From: Rhipicephalus microplus
Lineage: Eukaryota > Arthropoda > Arachnida > Ixodida > Ixodidae
Length of the DNA stretch: 64,000 bases
Reading direction: 5' to 3'
Assembly: GCF_043290135.1 (NCBI RefSeq)
Contig: NC_134709.1
Span: forward strand, 72,141,956-72,205,955
Below are positions 11,691 through 22,670 of this stretch, in pieces. How positions within the stretch are numbered: position 1 is the stretch's first letter; every line of letters starts with the position of its first letter. The notes under the pieces were generated by a model, which worked only from the letters and a program-made list of their open reading frames with translations, had not been told where the DNA came from and did not search any database. The translations under genes were made by a program, and so were the position numbers.

Positions 11691-11806
11691 GTACTCGACA
11701 ATATCGCTTTATTCTGTGTGGTTAGGTACTTCAATTGTATTCGATTTAGCAAATTTTTAATGGCTCTTTGTTGCGTGCTGCTTTTTAATCTCTGCGGCAA
11801 TGCCTC

Positions 11807-11809
<3 letters not shown>

Positions 11810-11893
<84 letters not shown>

Positions 11894-12102
11894 TAAAGGA
11901 ATAAAGGAGCACACTTACGAAAATCTCATAATTGTTTACTCTACGTTTCGGCCGTGGCACGGCCTTCGTCAGGATTCAGGATCTTGACAAAGGCCGTGCC
12001 ACAGCCAAAACGTAGAGTAAGCAATTATCAAAATTTCGCAAGTCTGCTCCTTTTCTCCTAATTATATTTCCATTGGACCCACAAAATTTCTTTTTTGAAT
12101 AA

Positions 12103-12160
<58 letters not shown>
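11810..12160. repeat. (TA)n arrays flanking a 215-bp fold-back element
   Basis: (TA)n runs at 11810-11889 and 12105-12160 bracket a unit (11890-12104) that is an imperfect inverted repeat. The left arm, about 11903-11975, pairs with about 11983-12053 (for example GGAGCACACTTACGAAAATC against the complement of TTTCGCAAGTCTGCTCC). The right (TA)n directly abuts the Gypsy A 3' LTR. Confidence 0.75.
11945..11972 (-). ncRNA. Hammerhead-ribozyme-like core (candidate)
   Basis: Read on the minus strand, the tip of the fold-back element gives CUGACGA, then a 6-bp hairpin (GGCCGU-GCC-ACGGCC) preceded by one extra A, then GAAAC followed by GUAGAG. CUGANGA and GAAA around a stem II hairpin is the conserved hammerhead core. 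Penelope-like retroelements of animals are known to carry minimal hammerheads whose short stem III (here palindromic ACGU) works as a dimer. Against it are the extra A between CUGACGA and stem II and the absence of a convincing stem I. The opposite arm (about 11983-12013, plus strand) has a decayed version, UUGACAA and CAAAAC. Confidence 0.35.
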
Positions 12161-12164
<4 letters not shown>

Positions 12165-12346
12165 CCACAAGGCAAGGTAAATTAATGGGGGTTTTTAATG
12201 GGCCCTGAGTCCGCGATCACCGTATAATGATGATAATCTCCACCGCCATGGCTCGTACCCACTCAGAGGGATCGCAGTGGAGGCAACGCTATCTTCATTC
12301 TCTACCCGCGCTTCCCTTGTTTTTCCTGGTAGTGATACTTCTTATC
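12161..12346 (-). repeat. Gypsy A 3' LTR
   Basis: Matches 25650-25835 over 186 bases. On the minus strand it ends in TAACA-like sequence (here GGAACA) directly against (TA)n. A purine-rich tract (CCGGAGGAAA on the minus strand, about 12347-12356) adjoins its inner end and is the likely polypurine tract. Confidence 0.9.
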
Positions 12347-12381
12347 TTTCCTCCGGTCTCAGACGAAGCCCTCTGGGCGAG

Positions 12382-13515
12382 TCATTCTTGCATCCTCCGT
12401 GTAAACGGCTTCAGGCGGGCAACATGCGTCACCTCTGTCTTGCTTGAACGTCTGCCACTAGTGGTGACACGTGCAATTTCATAGTTGAGCTCGCTGAGAC
12501 GATGAAGTATCACGAAAGGACCGGCGTAGTGTGCCAGTAGCTTTTGGCTCAAGCCAAGTCTGCGTATTGGGGTCCACACCCACACTAGATCACCGGGGGC
12601 ATAGGTTACATGCCTGTGTTGACTGTCGTAGCGAGTTTTGGAAGACTCTTGCGCTGCCAGTGTACGTAGGCAGGTAAGTCGACGTGTCTCTTCCGCACGA
12701 CACAAAGTTTCCGCAATTGTTAAATCGTCATGGACGACAAAATAAAGATAGTGTCCAGCGTATGTCGAGGTGAGTGAGCGTAGAGCAGATAGAAAGAGCT
12801 GTAGCCTGTCGTTTCGTGTTTTGACGTGTTGATTGATTGATTTGTGGGGTTTAACGTTCCAAAACCACCATTTGATTATGAGAGACGCCGTAGTGGAGGG
12901 CTCCGGAAATTTCGACCGCCTGGGGTTCTTTAACGTGCACCCAAATCTGAGTACACGGGCCTACAACATTTCCGCCTCCATCGGAAATGCAGCCGCCGCA
13001 GCCGGGATTCGAACCCGCGACCTGCGGGTCAGCAGCCGAGTACCTTAGCCACTTGACCACCGCGGCGGGGCTGTTGTTTCGACGTGTTGAAGGCGTACGT
13101 GACGAATGGTAAAACTTCATCCCAGTTTTTGTGGTCGGGGCGACGTACATTGACAACATGCTGATCAACGTTCGGTTTGTGCGCTCGGTTAGGCCGTTAG
13201 TTTGTGGATGATACGCAGTTGAGTGTCGGAACTTGGAAGCACACAAATGAAGTAATGATTCGACAATATCAGCGGTAAATTGTCGTCCACGGTCACTTAT
13301 TATCATGCGAGGAGGTCCGTGTCGGAGGATGACTGAATTCAACAGGAACTCCGAAACCTGGACTGCCGTGGCGGAGCATAAGGCAGCTGTCTCGCAGTAC
13401 CGCGTAAGGTAGTCGGCGCATACAATTATCCACCGGTTACCTTTTGAGGAGCGTGGAAATGGTCCCATCAGATCAAAGCCGACCTTTTCAAAAGGGGAAC
13501 CGGGAGGCTTTACAG

Positions 13516-13518
<3 letters not shown>
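12382..13518 (-). pseudogene. pol: Gypsy A integrase core and C-terminus, broken
   Basis: The integrase joins the cDNA to the host chromosome. The catalytic core is seen in one frame (13515 down to about 13150): GFDLMGPFP with the first Asp, ISDRGRQFTA with the second Asp, and HPQTNGLTER with the Glu. A frameshift follows SMYVA. A SINE then interrupts the gene at 12833-13074, and another frame change precedes the C-terminal segment 12705-12382 (LVWVWTPIRR, HYAGPFVILHRLSELNYEI, HVARLKPF), the SH3-like GPF/Y region. The N-terminal HHCC finger lies on the far side of the 8.2-kb insertion, at about 21700-21850. Confidence 0.85.
12833..13074 (-). mobile_element. Ruka-type SINE inserted in Gypsy A integrase
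   Basis: Full-length copy on the minus strand: the tRNA-like head at the right (CCCGCCGCGGTGGTCAAG; B box GGGTTCGAATCCCGG) and the tail GTTAAACCCCACAAATC with an AATCAATC end at the left. It is flanked by TGTTTTGACGTGTTGA (12817-12832) and TGTTTCGACGTGTTGA (13075-13090), a 16-bp target duplication with one mismatch. The B box is well preserved, so this is among the younger SINEs of the window. Confidence 0.95.
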
Positions 13519-13550
<32 letters not shown>

Positions 13551-13556
13551 GCCTGA

Positions 13557-14477
13557 CTACGTCCACTGCAGGACAAAGGCCTCTCCCATGTTCCGCCAGT
13601 TAACCCGGTCCTGTGCTTGCTGCTTCCAATTTATACCCGCAAACTTCTTAATCTCATCTGCCCACCTAACCTTCCGTCTCCCCCTAACCCGCTTCCCTTC
13701 TCTGGGAATCCAGTCAGTTACCCTTAATGACCAGCGGTTATCCTGTCTATGCGCTACATGCCCTGCCCATGTCCATTTCTTCTTCTTGATTTCAGCTATG
13801 ATATCCTTAACCCCCGTTTGTTCCCTAATCCACTCTGCTCTCTTCTTGTCTCTTAAGGTTACACCTACCATTTTTCTTTCCATTGCTCGCTGCGTCCCCC
13901 TCAATTTAAGCTGAACCCTCTTTGTAAGTCTCCAGGTTTCTGCTCCGTAGCTAAGTACCGGCAAGATACAGCTGTTATATACCTTCCTCTTGAGGGATAG
14001 TGGCAATCTACCTGTCATAATTTGAGAGTGCTTGCCGAATGTGCTCCATCCCATTCTTATTCTTCTAGTTACTTCAATCTCGTGGTTCGGCTCTGCGGTT
14101 ATTACCTGCCCTAAGTAGACATAGTCTTTTACAACTTCAAGTGCACTATTACCTATCTCGAAGCGCTGCTCTTTGCCGAGGTTGTTGTACATTACTTTCG
14201 TTTTCTGAAGATTAATTTTAAGACCCACTTTTCTGCTCTCCTTGTCTAACTCCGTAATCATGAGTTGCAATTCGTCCCCCGAGTTACTCAGCAATGCAAT
14301 GTCATCGGCGAAGCGCAGGTTACTAAGGTATTCTCCATTGACTCTTATCCCTAACTGTTCCCATTCTAGGCTTCTGAAAACCTCCTGTAAGCACGCGGTA
14401 AACAGCATTGGGGAAATTGTGTCCCCCTGCCTTACACCCTTCTTGATTGGTATTCTGTTGCTTTCTCTATGAAGCAC
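13557..14477 (-). pseudogene. RTE RT C-terminal half
   Basis: Continues the RT in a new frame: IKKGVRQGDTISPMLFTA, LRFADDIALL (catalytic FADD intact), KINLQKTKVMYN, DYVYLGQVI, RIRMGWSTFGK and the long basic C-terminus ending before the TGATGA tail. Only one frameshift separates it from the upstream half. The 3' untranslated part is very short, as usual for RTE. Confidence 0.9.
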
Positions 14478-14533
14478 TATGGTAGCAGTTGATCCCCTGT
14501 AGATTTCTTCCAGAATGTTTATATATACTTCAT

Positions 14534-16584
14534 CTACGCCCTGTTCCGCAGTGTTTGCATGACGGCTGATATTTCTACTGAATCAAACGCCTTCTCGTAA
14601 TCTATGAAGGCTATGTATAGTGGTTGGTTATGCTCTGAGCATTTCTCTATTACCTGATTGATAGTATGAATATGGTCAATTGTTGAGTAGCCTGTTCGAA
14701 ATCCTGCTTGTTCCTTTGGTTGATTGAATTCTAATGTTTTCTTTACTCTGTTAGCAATTACCTTTGTAAATAGCTTGTATACTACAGAGAGCAAGCTGAT
14801 CGGCCTGTAATTCTTCAAGTCCTTGTCATCTCCTTTCTTATGTATTAAGATGATGTTAGCGTTCTTCCAAGACTCTGGTACTCTTCCCGCCAGGAGACAC
14901 CTCGTAAACAGGGTGGCTATTTTTTCTAACACAATCTGTCCTCCATCTTTCAGCAGATCTGATGTTACCTGATCCTCACCAGCAGCTTTGCCCCTTTGCA
15001 TGCTCTCCAAAGCTTTTCTGACTTCTTCTATCATTACTGGTGGGGTGTAATCTGGGTTACTGCTAGTTCTTATAGTATTAAGGTCGTGGTTGTCTCGGCT
15101 ACTGTACAGATCCCTGTAAAACTCCTCCGCTATCTTAACTATCCTATCCATATTGGTATTTATTTTGCCTTCTTTGTCCCTTAGTGCATACATCCGACTT
15201 TTGCCTATCCCAAGTTTCCTCTTCAATGCTTTGACACTTTCTCCGTTTTTGAGAGCGTGTTCAATTCTCTCCATGTTATACCTTCTTACATCGCATACTT
15301 TACGTCTATTAATCAACTTCGAAAGCTCTGCCAGTTCTATTTTGTCTGTTGTACTTGACACGTTCATGATTTGACGCTTCTTAATTAGGTTCTTCGTTTC
15401 CTGTGGAAGCTTGCCAGTGTCCTGTCTAACTACCCTGCCTCCAACTTCCACTGCACACTCCATAATGATAATCGTCAGATTATCATTCATTGTATCTACG
15501 CTAAGGTTGGTTTCCTCACTGAGAGCCGAGTACCTGTTCTGCAGTGACACTCTGAATTCCTGTACTTTCCCTCTCAGTGCTAGCTGATTGATTGGCTTCT
15601 TGCGTATCAAGTTCTGTCGTTCCTTCTTCAAGTCTAGGCGAATTCGAGACCGTACCATTCTATGGTCACTGCATCGTACCTTGCCAACCACTCCCACATC
15701 CTGCACGATTCCTGAGTGTGCAGTCATTATAAAGTCTATTTTGTTCTTATTTTCGCCATTAGGGCTCCTCCATGTCCACTTGCGGTTTTCTCGTTTTCGG
15801 TAGCAGGTATTCCAAATCCGCAAATTATTGCGTTCTGCGAATTCTACTAGTAGCTCTCCTCTGGCGTTTCTAGTGCCGATGCCATAATCTCCTACTGCCT
15901 GGTCTCCAGCCTGCTTCTTCCCTACCTTTGCATTAAAGTCGCCCATCACTATAGTATACTGTGTTTTTACCTTACTCATTGCCGATTCCACGTCTTCATA
16001 GAAGCTTTCAACTGAAGCGTCATCATGGCTGGATGTAGGCGCGTAAGCCTGTATTACCTTCATCTTGTATCTTTTATTCAGTTTACGATACCTACCACCC
16101 TTTCATTAATGCTATAGTATTCCTCTATGTTGCCAGCTATGTTTCTGTGAATGAGGAACCCCACTCCCAGTTCTCTTCTGTCTGCCAAGCCCCGATAGCA
16201 AAGAACGTGCCCATTCTGTAGCACCGTATAGGCCTCATCTGTCCTCCTAACCTCACTGAGCCCTATTATATCCCATTTAACACCGTCTAGCTCCTCGAAT
16301 AGTACAGCTAGACTTCCTTCACTAGATAAGGTTCTAGCGTTAAACGTTGCCAAGTTCAGGTTCCAATGGCGGCCTGTCCGGATCCAGAGATTCTTAGCAC
16401 CCTCTGCTGCGTTGCAGATCTGACCGCCGCCGTGGTCAGTTGCTTCGCAGCTGCTGGGGACTGAGGGCCGTGAGTTATTTGACGTAATCATGTGGGAGGT
16501 AGTGGCCAGATACTGCACCAGGGTGGCCAATCCTTCTCTAGTGAGGGAGTGCGTTCTCGGCGGTGTTTGCCGGTGAGGCCGCAC
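14534..16584 (-). pseudogene. RTE endonuclease and RT N-terminal half
   Basis: The first frame (16584-16078) has LATFNARTLSS (metal-binding Asn region) and IGLSEVRR (catalytic Glu). A frameshift near 16070 leads to the second frame (16063-14534) with QAYAPTSSHD, MGDFNAKVG, a WTWRSPNG-NKIDFI segment and CSDHRMV, which completes the APE-type endonuclease. It is followed by RT motifs GKAAGEDQV, NANIILIHKKGD, NYRPISLLSVVYKL, EQAGFR and IDYEKAFDSV. Catalytic residues visible in both domains are kept. A stop and frameshift at 14534 separate the rest of the RT. Confidence 0.9.
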
Positions 16585-16639
16585 CCCAGGCCTCTTAATT
16601 TAGTTCCATCAACACGCGGATTTTTTTTTTAATCCGGTT

Positions 16640-16720
16640 GGGAACTGCGCGGTACCGGGATTTGAACCACGGACCTCTTGCATGCGAGGCGGATGCTCTA
16701 ACCACTACGCCATCGCCGCA
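16640..16720 (-). repeat. tRNA-derived sequence
   Basis: On the minus strand GATGGCGTAGTGGTTAGAGC (A box) and GTGGTTCAAATCCCGG (B box) have tRNA spacing, but the 5' and 3' ends cannot form a 7-bp acceptor stem. It is therefore a tRNA-derived SINE head or pseudogene. It lies between the RTE 5' end and a (TA)n array. Confidence 0.6.
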
Positions 16721-16965
<245 letters not shown>

Positions 16966-19319
16966 CATTCTTCTAATTATGCTCTACGGTTTTACGCACC
17001 AGAACCGCGACCCGATAATGAAACAAACCCTATTTGCGGGCTTCGAATATTAGTCACCCCTGTTTCATTTTTTAGCACCTCGTATGCTCGGCACGCGACC
17101 GTTCTTGCAATCTGCGCTACTGGATAGCAGCCGGTTTCGGACCTGCGACCTCGTGTGACGCAATGGCCACTGTTTGCTCACCACCCAGCCGCTGTTTGCT
17201 CACCACTAGTATGACGGCTACGACCGCGAGTCAAAGTGCGCAATCAGTGAGTTCGATCCACCCGAAATTCAATAGTTCGTTTTTTTCCTGCGGCTATACG
17301 CGCTATCCTGCTCCCCCTTTAATTTTATAACGTACTAAATGTCACCTGACTAAGGACCATTGTGATTAAAAAAAGTTCAAACCAAGCTTCACACCTAACA
17401 AAAGAGTTGTTTTCCCCTACTTTAGTATCATTCAGAATAGCTAAAGAAATAAAAATGAGAACAACAATTACTCGTGGTTATCTTGATAAGTTTCTTTCCA
17501 CTCCTCCACACTACTTTCAAAATATCTACTTTTTATTTTGTCTCTTCAAGCTTCATCATACCTTCTTTTGCAACAATCAAAAACAAAATTACAAGCATTT
17601 CTACGTATTAAACTTCAATATGTAAGGTGCACGTAGCCATGAAGCGAGTGCATCGGTGGAGCAGATCATCTTTTTCTTTTCTCCTATTCGTTGCCGTCAC
17701 CATGCGTGTACCATTTTGATAACGGAAATGCACTGCGAGAAAGTTTAAAGTTGCGTTACTGCAACGATTAACACTACACGCACAACTCTTCAAGCTGCTT
17801 TTGCCCGTAAAAAATGGTTTAGATTGCTGCGTGAAGGGTTAGCACGTTAGCGCAATAAGATAACTGGAGATTTCCGAATGACTCCGCGTATGGCATAGTA
17901 AGGGCGTACTACTGCGAAAAATCTCTTTTTTTAGTGTTTGCCACATTCTCGACATGTAATAATACTAAGTATGCTAGTGTGGATTAGCGAGCTTTTAAAA
18001 TAGAATCCCCGAGCACGATTACGTATCCAAATACATAAAGTTTTATCGTGCCTTTTATCGCGTTTTTTTTTGGTATACACCGATGACGGTGTTCCCAGTG
18101 TTTAGGTCATCTATCTGGTAAAATGCTTATCGTTTTCATCTTTAGAGTAGAGGCTCGATAAGTATTACTACAGACATCGCAGCAGCGGTAAACATGACTT
18201 CCTTACGCTACAGCTCCTAGACATGCGAAAGCTAGTGATACTGAAGCACTGATAGCATAGCAGCAAGTGAAAATTCAACCTGCGAAATAAAGAATAGAAA
18301 AATACATCGCATAGCAGCAGCTTCTGTGCACTCCACGAGACTACTCGTTTTATTGATCTAAGACATGTTGTTCTAGTTCTGAAATAACAACAAACAAAGG
18401 AAATAGTTTTCAAAAATATTGGGTAGTTTGCACCACCACTACAAGAAAAAAAAAAAGAAGAGAGATCCTACCCTTTCCATGGTGAGTCCTGGATGTCCAA
18501 CTCTCTTTAAAAGCACACGTTCCATCTTTAAATTTTAGAGGTTGTTATACTCCCTTCTGAGAGTCGTGTTAAGTGTGACTCTCCAAAGAGAGTTAATGTG
18601 TACCTTTCAAGAGAGTTGTAGGTGTAGCAAGTCGCGAATCACTAAAAATAATAATAATAAATAAATGGGAGGTATGTATATTTCTCTTTTCCTTAAAATG
18701 CAGATTATATGAGGTCCACTTTCAAGAATAATTCATTCGGTTGGGAAGCGGGATATTTTGTAATGCCATACCTCAAACGCATAAGAATATAATCAAGTGC
18801 AAATATAGGACGTAACGCCCTCAGCATTGAGACAACTCGACCTTCATTTCCAATGAATCTAGGCTGCAATCAGCAGCCATAAATCAGTGTGCTGATAGCT
18901 TGAATGGCACGTCAGGCCTTATAGTCACTGTATAGGAGTTCAGCGCCAAATGCAAAGCTATGATTTCATACGCATTCGACAGCGTTAGGTGCAGATCAAT
19001 GCGGCAGGCTATGCGAACGCCTGAGGGAGGGGTTATTTTGATCAGGCAGTGCATGATGCGCGCTGCAATGCGCGACTGTCCGGTATGAGAAAAGGCTCAC
19101 ATAGTAACCGTTCGGTTAATCGTGCGAGCACTTGTACGATATAACTGCAATTAGCAAGCGTTTGCCATCGTTGTAATTAGCCGTATACCAGCGGCATTCA
19201 GGAAGTCCTCATGAAGAAAAAAAAGAGGGACATTTCGACAGTGTTGGGACAGTGAAGCAGCTCTTAACTGCACCTGTAAAGTGACGCTCAGTCGTTGCAT
19301 GAAAAACAGGTTTGCTTAC
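16966..19319. other. Unrecognised DNA inside the 8.2-kb insert
   Basis: No coding domain. A faint tRNA-like pair of boxes lies on the minus strand at about 17128-17192. The block 18281-18409 is repeated exactly at 19320-19448. Short frames of up to 89 codons carry no recognised motif. Confidence 0.35.
18281..18409 (+). repeat. 129-bp exact direct repeat, copy 1
   Basis: Identical base for base, by eye, to 19320-19448, starting TGCGAAATAAAGAATAG and ending GGAAATAGTTT. The flanking bases differ on both sides. Confidence 0.95.
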
Positions 19320-19448
19320 TGCGAAATAAAGAATAGAAAAATACATCGCATAGCAGCAGCTTCTGTGCACTCCACGAGACTACTCGTTTTATTGATCTAA
19401 GACATGTTGTTCTAGTTCTGAAATAACAACAAACAAAGGAAATAGTTT
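19320..19448 (+). repeat. 129-bp exact direct repeat, copy 2
   Basis: Second copy, 1039 bp downstream of the first. It runs directly into a scrambled junction (19441-19531) containing GGAAATAGTTTCCT twice, AATCCTTGTTA twice, the inverted AACAAGGA, and AACAACAAACAA once more, all words also present in or next to the repeat. Confidence 0.95.
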
Positions 19449-19618
19449 CCTATTTTAGGAAATAGGAAATCCTTGTTAAATAGAAATCCTTGTTAGGAAA
19501 TAGTTTCCTAACAAGGAAAACAACAAACAATGGCCTCTCTTCAGCCGTCGCTAAGTACGTCGCCTCCTGTGTCCATTGCCAACGGTGAAAACGACGGACA
19601 ACTGCTCCGGCTGGCTTA

Positions 19619-20467
19619 ATGCAACCTCTTCCTTGTCCCACCTCACCTTTTGAAGTCGTTGGAATCGACTTGTATGGCCCTCTCCCTATATCATCCAATG
19701 GGAATCGCTGGATTGTCACGGCAGTCGACCACCTTACCCGCTACGCAGAAACAGCTTCTATACCATCTGGGACTGTCACTGAGATCGCCGATTTCTTTCT
19801 TCGCCACATCTTTTTGCGTCATGGAGCTCCACGCATTCTCCTCAGTGATCCTGGCAAAGTCTTCCTATCTTCCATTGTCGAGCAAGTTTTGCGTGCCTCG
19901 AACACTGTTCACAAGACCACTTCTAGCTACCACCCGCAGACCAACGGATTGACTGAACGGTTTCATCGGACCCTATTGGGCATGATCGCCATGTACATTC
20001 ACCCCAACCACACGAACTGTGATGCAATTCTACCCTTCGTGACATTCGCCTATAATACGGGTGCTCAACGCACTACCGGCTTTTCTCCATTTTTTTTCTC
20101 GTCCATGGTCGCTCGCCAAGTTTCGCTCTGGATGTCTCTTTCCTTTCGGCCCCTGCACCCTCGACGGCTCCTTTCTCTGAAGAATTCCTATCTCGTCTCG
20201 CACACTGCCGTCACCAGGCCCGTGTTAACACCGGCCTCTCTCAAGACACTCGAAAATCTCGCTACGACTCGTCTCGCAGTGTTGCGAGTTTTTCCCCTGG
20301 TGACGAAGCTCTTCTATGGACTCCACTACGCGTCCCCGGCCTATGCAACAAATTCATCAGTCGCTTCATTGGGCCATAAACGGTGGTCGAACAGACATCT
20401 CCTGTCAATTACCGCGTTTCTCCTCTTAGCGCTAGTCCCGATCATCATTGCCGAGGAACAGAGATAG
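19619..20467 (+). pseudogene. pol: Gypsy B integrase core, frameshifted
   Basis: Residues 1-170 read as an integrase core: VGIDLYGPLP with the first Asp, HGAPRILLSDPGKVF with the second Asp, and YHPQTNGLTERFHR with the Glu, then an ILPFVTFAYNTGAQ segment. After about 20100 the frame no longer matches the family, although a DEALLW-like C-terminal region can be recognised in other frames. The usual DRG of the second motif is DPG here. Confidence 0.85.
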
Positions 20468-20558
20468 TGCACGTATCTCGTTTAAAGCCTTATGCGCGAT
20501 GCATTTCATAATACTGTCAAGCGACCAGGCAGCTGCTTTCACCGAGCGGGGGAATTAG

Positions 20559-20688
20559 TGTGAGCGCGACAAGCGAATGACTCTTTATTCTCTTTGTAAT
20601 CATCACCACCTGTACATCTTCTTCGTCTAAAAATATCATCACCAGCGTGATTTAGCTCGAGCCTGGCCGAATAAACCGGTTCCTCACA
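20559..20688 (+). repeat. Gypsy B 3' LTR, 130 bp
   Basis: Starts TGTGAGCGCG and ends TTCCTCACA, giving inverted termini TGTGAG/CTCACA. It is preceded by the purine tract GAGCGGGGGAATTAG (about 20543-20557). AATAAA lies at 20670-20675. No second LTR of this type is seen in the window. Confidence 0.8.
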
Positions 20689-20691
20689 ATA

Positions 20692-21113
20692 TTACTAAGT
20701 ATTACGAAATTGGAATTTGACGATTGTTCAGCTGTGAAGGGACAAACTTTCACTTAGAAACAGGCTGTATTTCAGCTTGTTCGAGCTGCAATAAAGCCTG
20801 CAGCTGACAATATGCAGCTCGAATCAGGCTTATTGTCTGCTTTGTTGCTTGGAGGTGTGCTCCATGTCGGCGAGTTACAAATCTGCTCATTGGTACCACT
20901 GTAACTCGTGTTACTAACTTATATTACTAAGTATTACAAAATTGGAATGTGACGATTGTTCAGCTGTGCAGGGACTAACTTTCAGTTAGAAACAGGCCGT
21001 ATTTCAGCTGGTTCAAGCTGCAATAAAGCCTGCAGCTGACAATATGCAGCTCGAATTAGGCTTATTGCCTGCTTTGTTGCTTGGAGGTGTGCTTCATGTC
21101 GGCGAGTTACAAG
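20692..21113 (+). repeat. Tandem duplication of a 232-bp unit with a hairpin
   Basis: 20692-20884 recurs at 20920-21113 at an offset of about 232 bases, with roughly one difference per 15 bases. Each unit carries inverted words TTCGAGCTGCA and TGCAGCTCGAA (first copy, about 20779-20824) that can form a hairpin. It starts directly after the Gypsy B LTR. Confidence 0.8.
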
Positions 21114-21515
21114 TTGGCCGACAGCCTGCAACACTGCGCTGGAACCACCAGCTACTGGTTCCATCAGCTGCTGGTTTTATCAGCTGCTGGTTTCAACACC
21201 TGCTGGAACCACCAGGTACTGGTTCCATCAGCTGCTGGTTTCAACACCCACTGCAACCACCAGCTACTGGTTACATCACCTGCTGGTTCCATTACCTCCT
21301 GGGAATGTTCTAATAGACCAGCACTGCTGGCAGCAATAGCCAATCAGCAGGAAAGTTTCACCTGTGTCCTGATGGTATGTGAAGCTCTGCAGGTGGTAAC
21401 TGTCCAGAAGCTTCCACCAACCTTTACAGCAGAAATATTTGCATCACTGTACGAGATGCTTGCTGCGATTTCTAACCAAAATACAGCTGCTTGCACTAGT
21501 TCTGAAAAATCTTGA
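21081..21515 (+). other. 144-codon open frame over a minisatellite, function unknown
   Basis: The first half of the frame crosses a minisatellite (21139-21305) of 16-18-base units such as CAGCTGCTGGTTTCAACAC and CCACCAGCTACTGGTTCC, which gives repeated Trp-Phe/Ser-Ala-Ala-Gly-Phe peptides. The second half (about 60 residues, Leu/Ala/Gln-rich, likely helical) resembles nothing I recognise. No promoter or splice signal is evident. It may be chance or a fragment of an unknown repeat. Confidence 0.25.
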
Positions 21516-21698
21516 CAAGTTTTTAGAGCGCGAAATTTGATGACATCAGAGCGAAAGCTCATTTATTTAAATTCAAAACGTGCTTCAGTGTTCCTCAAAA
21601 GCGAGCAGCCATTCTGATGACTTGCAGTGCAAAACATTTCAGCCGGTCATCGCTAGGAACATGGTTGACCAGAACATGGTTGACCAGCTTTACAGGTT

Positions 21699-22542
21699 GT
21701 AGGTGACCAACTGGACCCGAGGAGGGCCGCTGGTGGCTCTGGCACTTCATACAGCTGGCCACGTAGTTCTTAATTGTCTTGCTCATTTTCGGCCAATAGA
21801 ACTGCTCTTTCGTGCGACTAAGTGTTCGTGTGGTGCCTAGATGGCCAGAGGTGGGGTCATCATGCGTGAGACGCAGAACAGACGTTTGGAGAGACGCAGG
21901 AACAACTAGCAGAAAGCGGGCACTCGTCGTGGACAAGTTTCTCTGGTAAAGAAGACCATTTCGGACGCAGAATCGGCCTTCGCTTAATGAATTTCTCGCT
22001 CCAGGGAAGAGAGCTTTAAAGCTTGAGTCATTACGCTGCTCAGCGGCGAAAGTCATGGCATCGGGAAAGCCAGACGACAGCGAAGCGATAAGGTCGTCAA
22101 AGTTATCGCCTTCACAATCTGTCGATGGTAGCGGCATTCTGGAGAGGCAATCCGCATCAGCGTGTAGACGGCCGGTCTTGTATGAAATGGTGAAGACATG
22201 TTCTTGCAAACGAATGGCCCATCGTGCGAGGCGGCCGGATGAGTCACGAAGGTTGACCAGCCAACACAGGGAATGGTGATCTCTGACGATAGTGAACGGG
22301 CGACCATAGATGTATGAGCGAAACCGTTGCGCGGCAAAGACTACCGCTAGGCATTCCTGTTCGGTCACTGTGTAGTTGCGTTCAGGCTTGCTTAAAGAAC
22401 GACTTGCGTACGCCACAACGTGTTCCTTCTTGCCAGAACGCTGAACGAGAACAGCACCGATACCGATGCTACTTGCGTCTGTGTGAATTTCCGTGGGCGA
22501 CGAAGGATTGAAGTGCCGAAGTATTGGCTCCGAAGTTAACAA
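21699..22542 (-). pseudogene. pol: Gypsy A RNase H and integrase HHCC finger
   Basis: RNase H motifs in order: IHTDASSIGIGAVL (first Asp), EQECLAVVFAAQRFRSYIYG (Glu), VRDHHSLCWL (Asp) and HADADCLSR (Asp). After a linker come HDDPTSGHLG, FYWPKM and CMKCQ, the integrase zinc finger His-His-Cys-Cys. The frame ends in LQPVK at the 12-bp repeat GCTTTACAGGTT (21687-21698), and integrase resumes 8.2 kb away at 13518. Confidence 0.9.
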
Positions 22543-22670
22543 ACACTTCAGCTTGTGAAAAGCGGCATCGCATTCGGAGGTTCACTGAAACTGGCTGTTC
22601 TTGCGTAGAAGGCTCATCAGGGGGTGAACGACATCCGAGCTCGATGAAGCTACGCAGTTGTTTCACAGAC

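Larger units (their letters stand above)
13519..16600 (-). mobile_element. RTE-clade LINE, near full length
   Basis: A non-LTR retrotransposon with its 3' end at 13519, marked by a (TGATGA)n tail (TCA repeats to about 13551), and its 5' end near 16600. Endonuclease and reverse transcriptase lie in one frame-broken coding region, and no separate ORF1 is seen. The short tandem-repeat tail, endonuclease-RT order and the FADDIALL/RMGWSTFGK motifs are typical of RTE elements. Its 3' end abuts GCTTTACAGGTT of Gypsy A, but the partner of that repeat is 5 kb beyond the LINE, at 21687. A truncated sister copy lies at 41308-42357. Confidence 0.9.
19532..20688 (+). mobile_element. Gypsy B: 3' fragment of another gypsy element
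   Basis: A plus-strand remnant beginning inside the integrase finger (a YVASCVHC-like peptide spread over two frames) and running through the integrase to a 3' LTR. It is of a different family from Gypsy A: LTR sequence and orientation both differ. Its 5' side is cut at the scrambled junction at 19441-19531. Confidence 0.85.

Noticed and set aside
11111..11987. Frames of 60-267 codons over the GGAC core and (TA)n arrays on both strands
   Set aside because: Composition artefacts: Tyr-Ile repeats from (TA)n and Arg-Pro-Ser or Asp-Gly-Trp-Thr repeats from the degenerate tetranucleotide core. No independent coding signal.
13444..13914. Plus-strand frame with a poly-His run
   Set aside because: Antisense shadow of the RTE 3' end; the His run is the (TCA)n tail read backwards.
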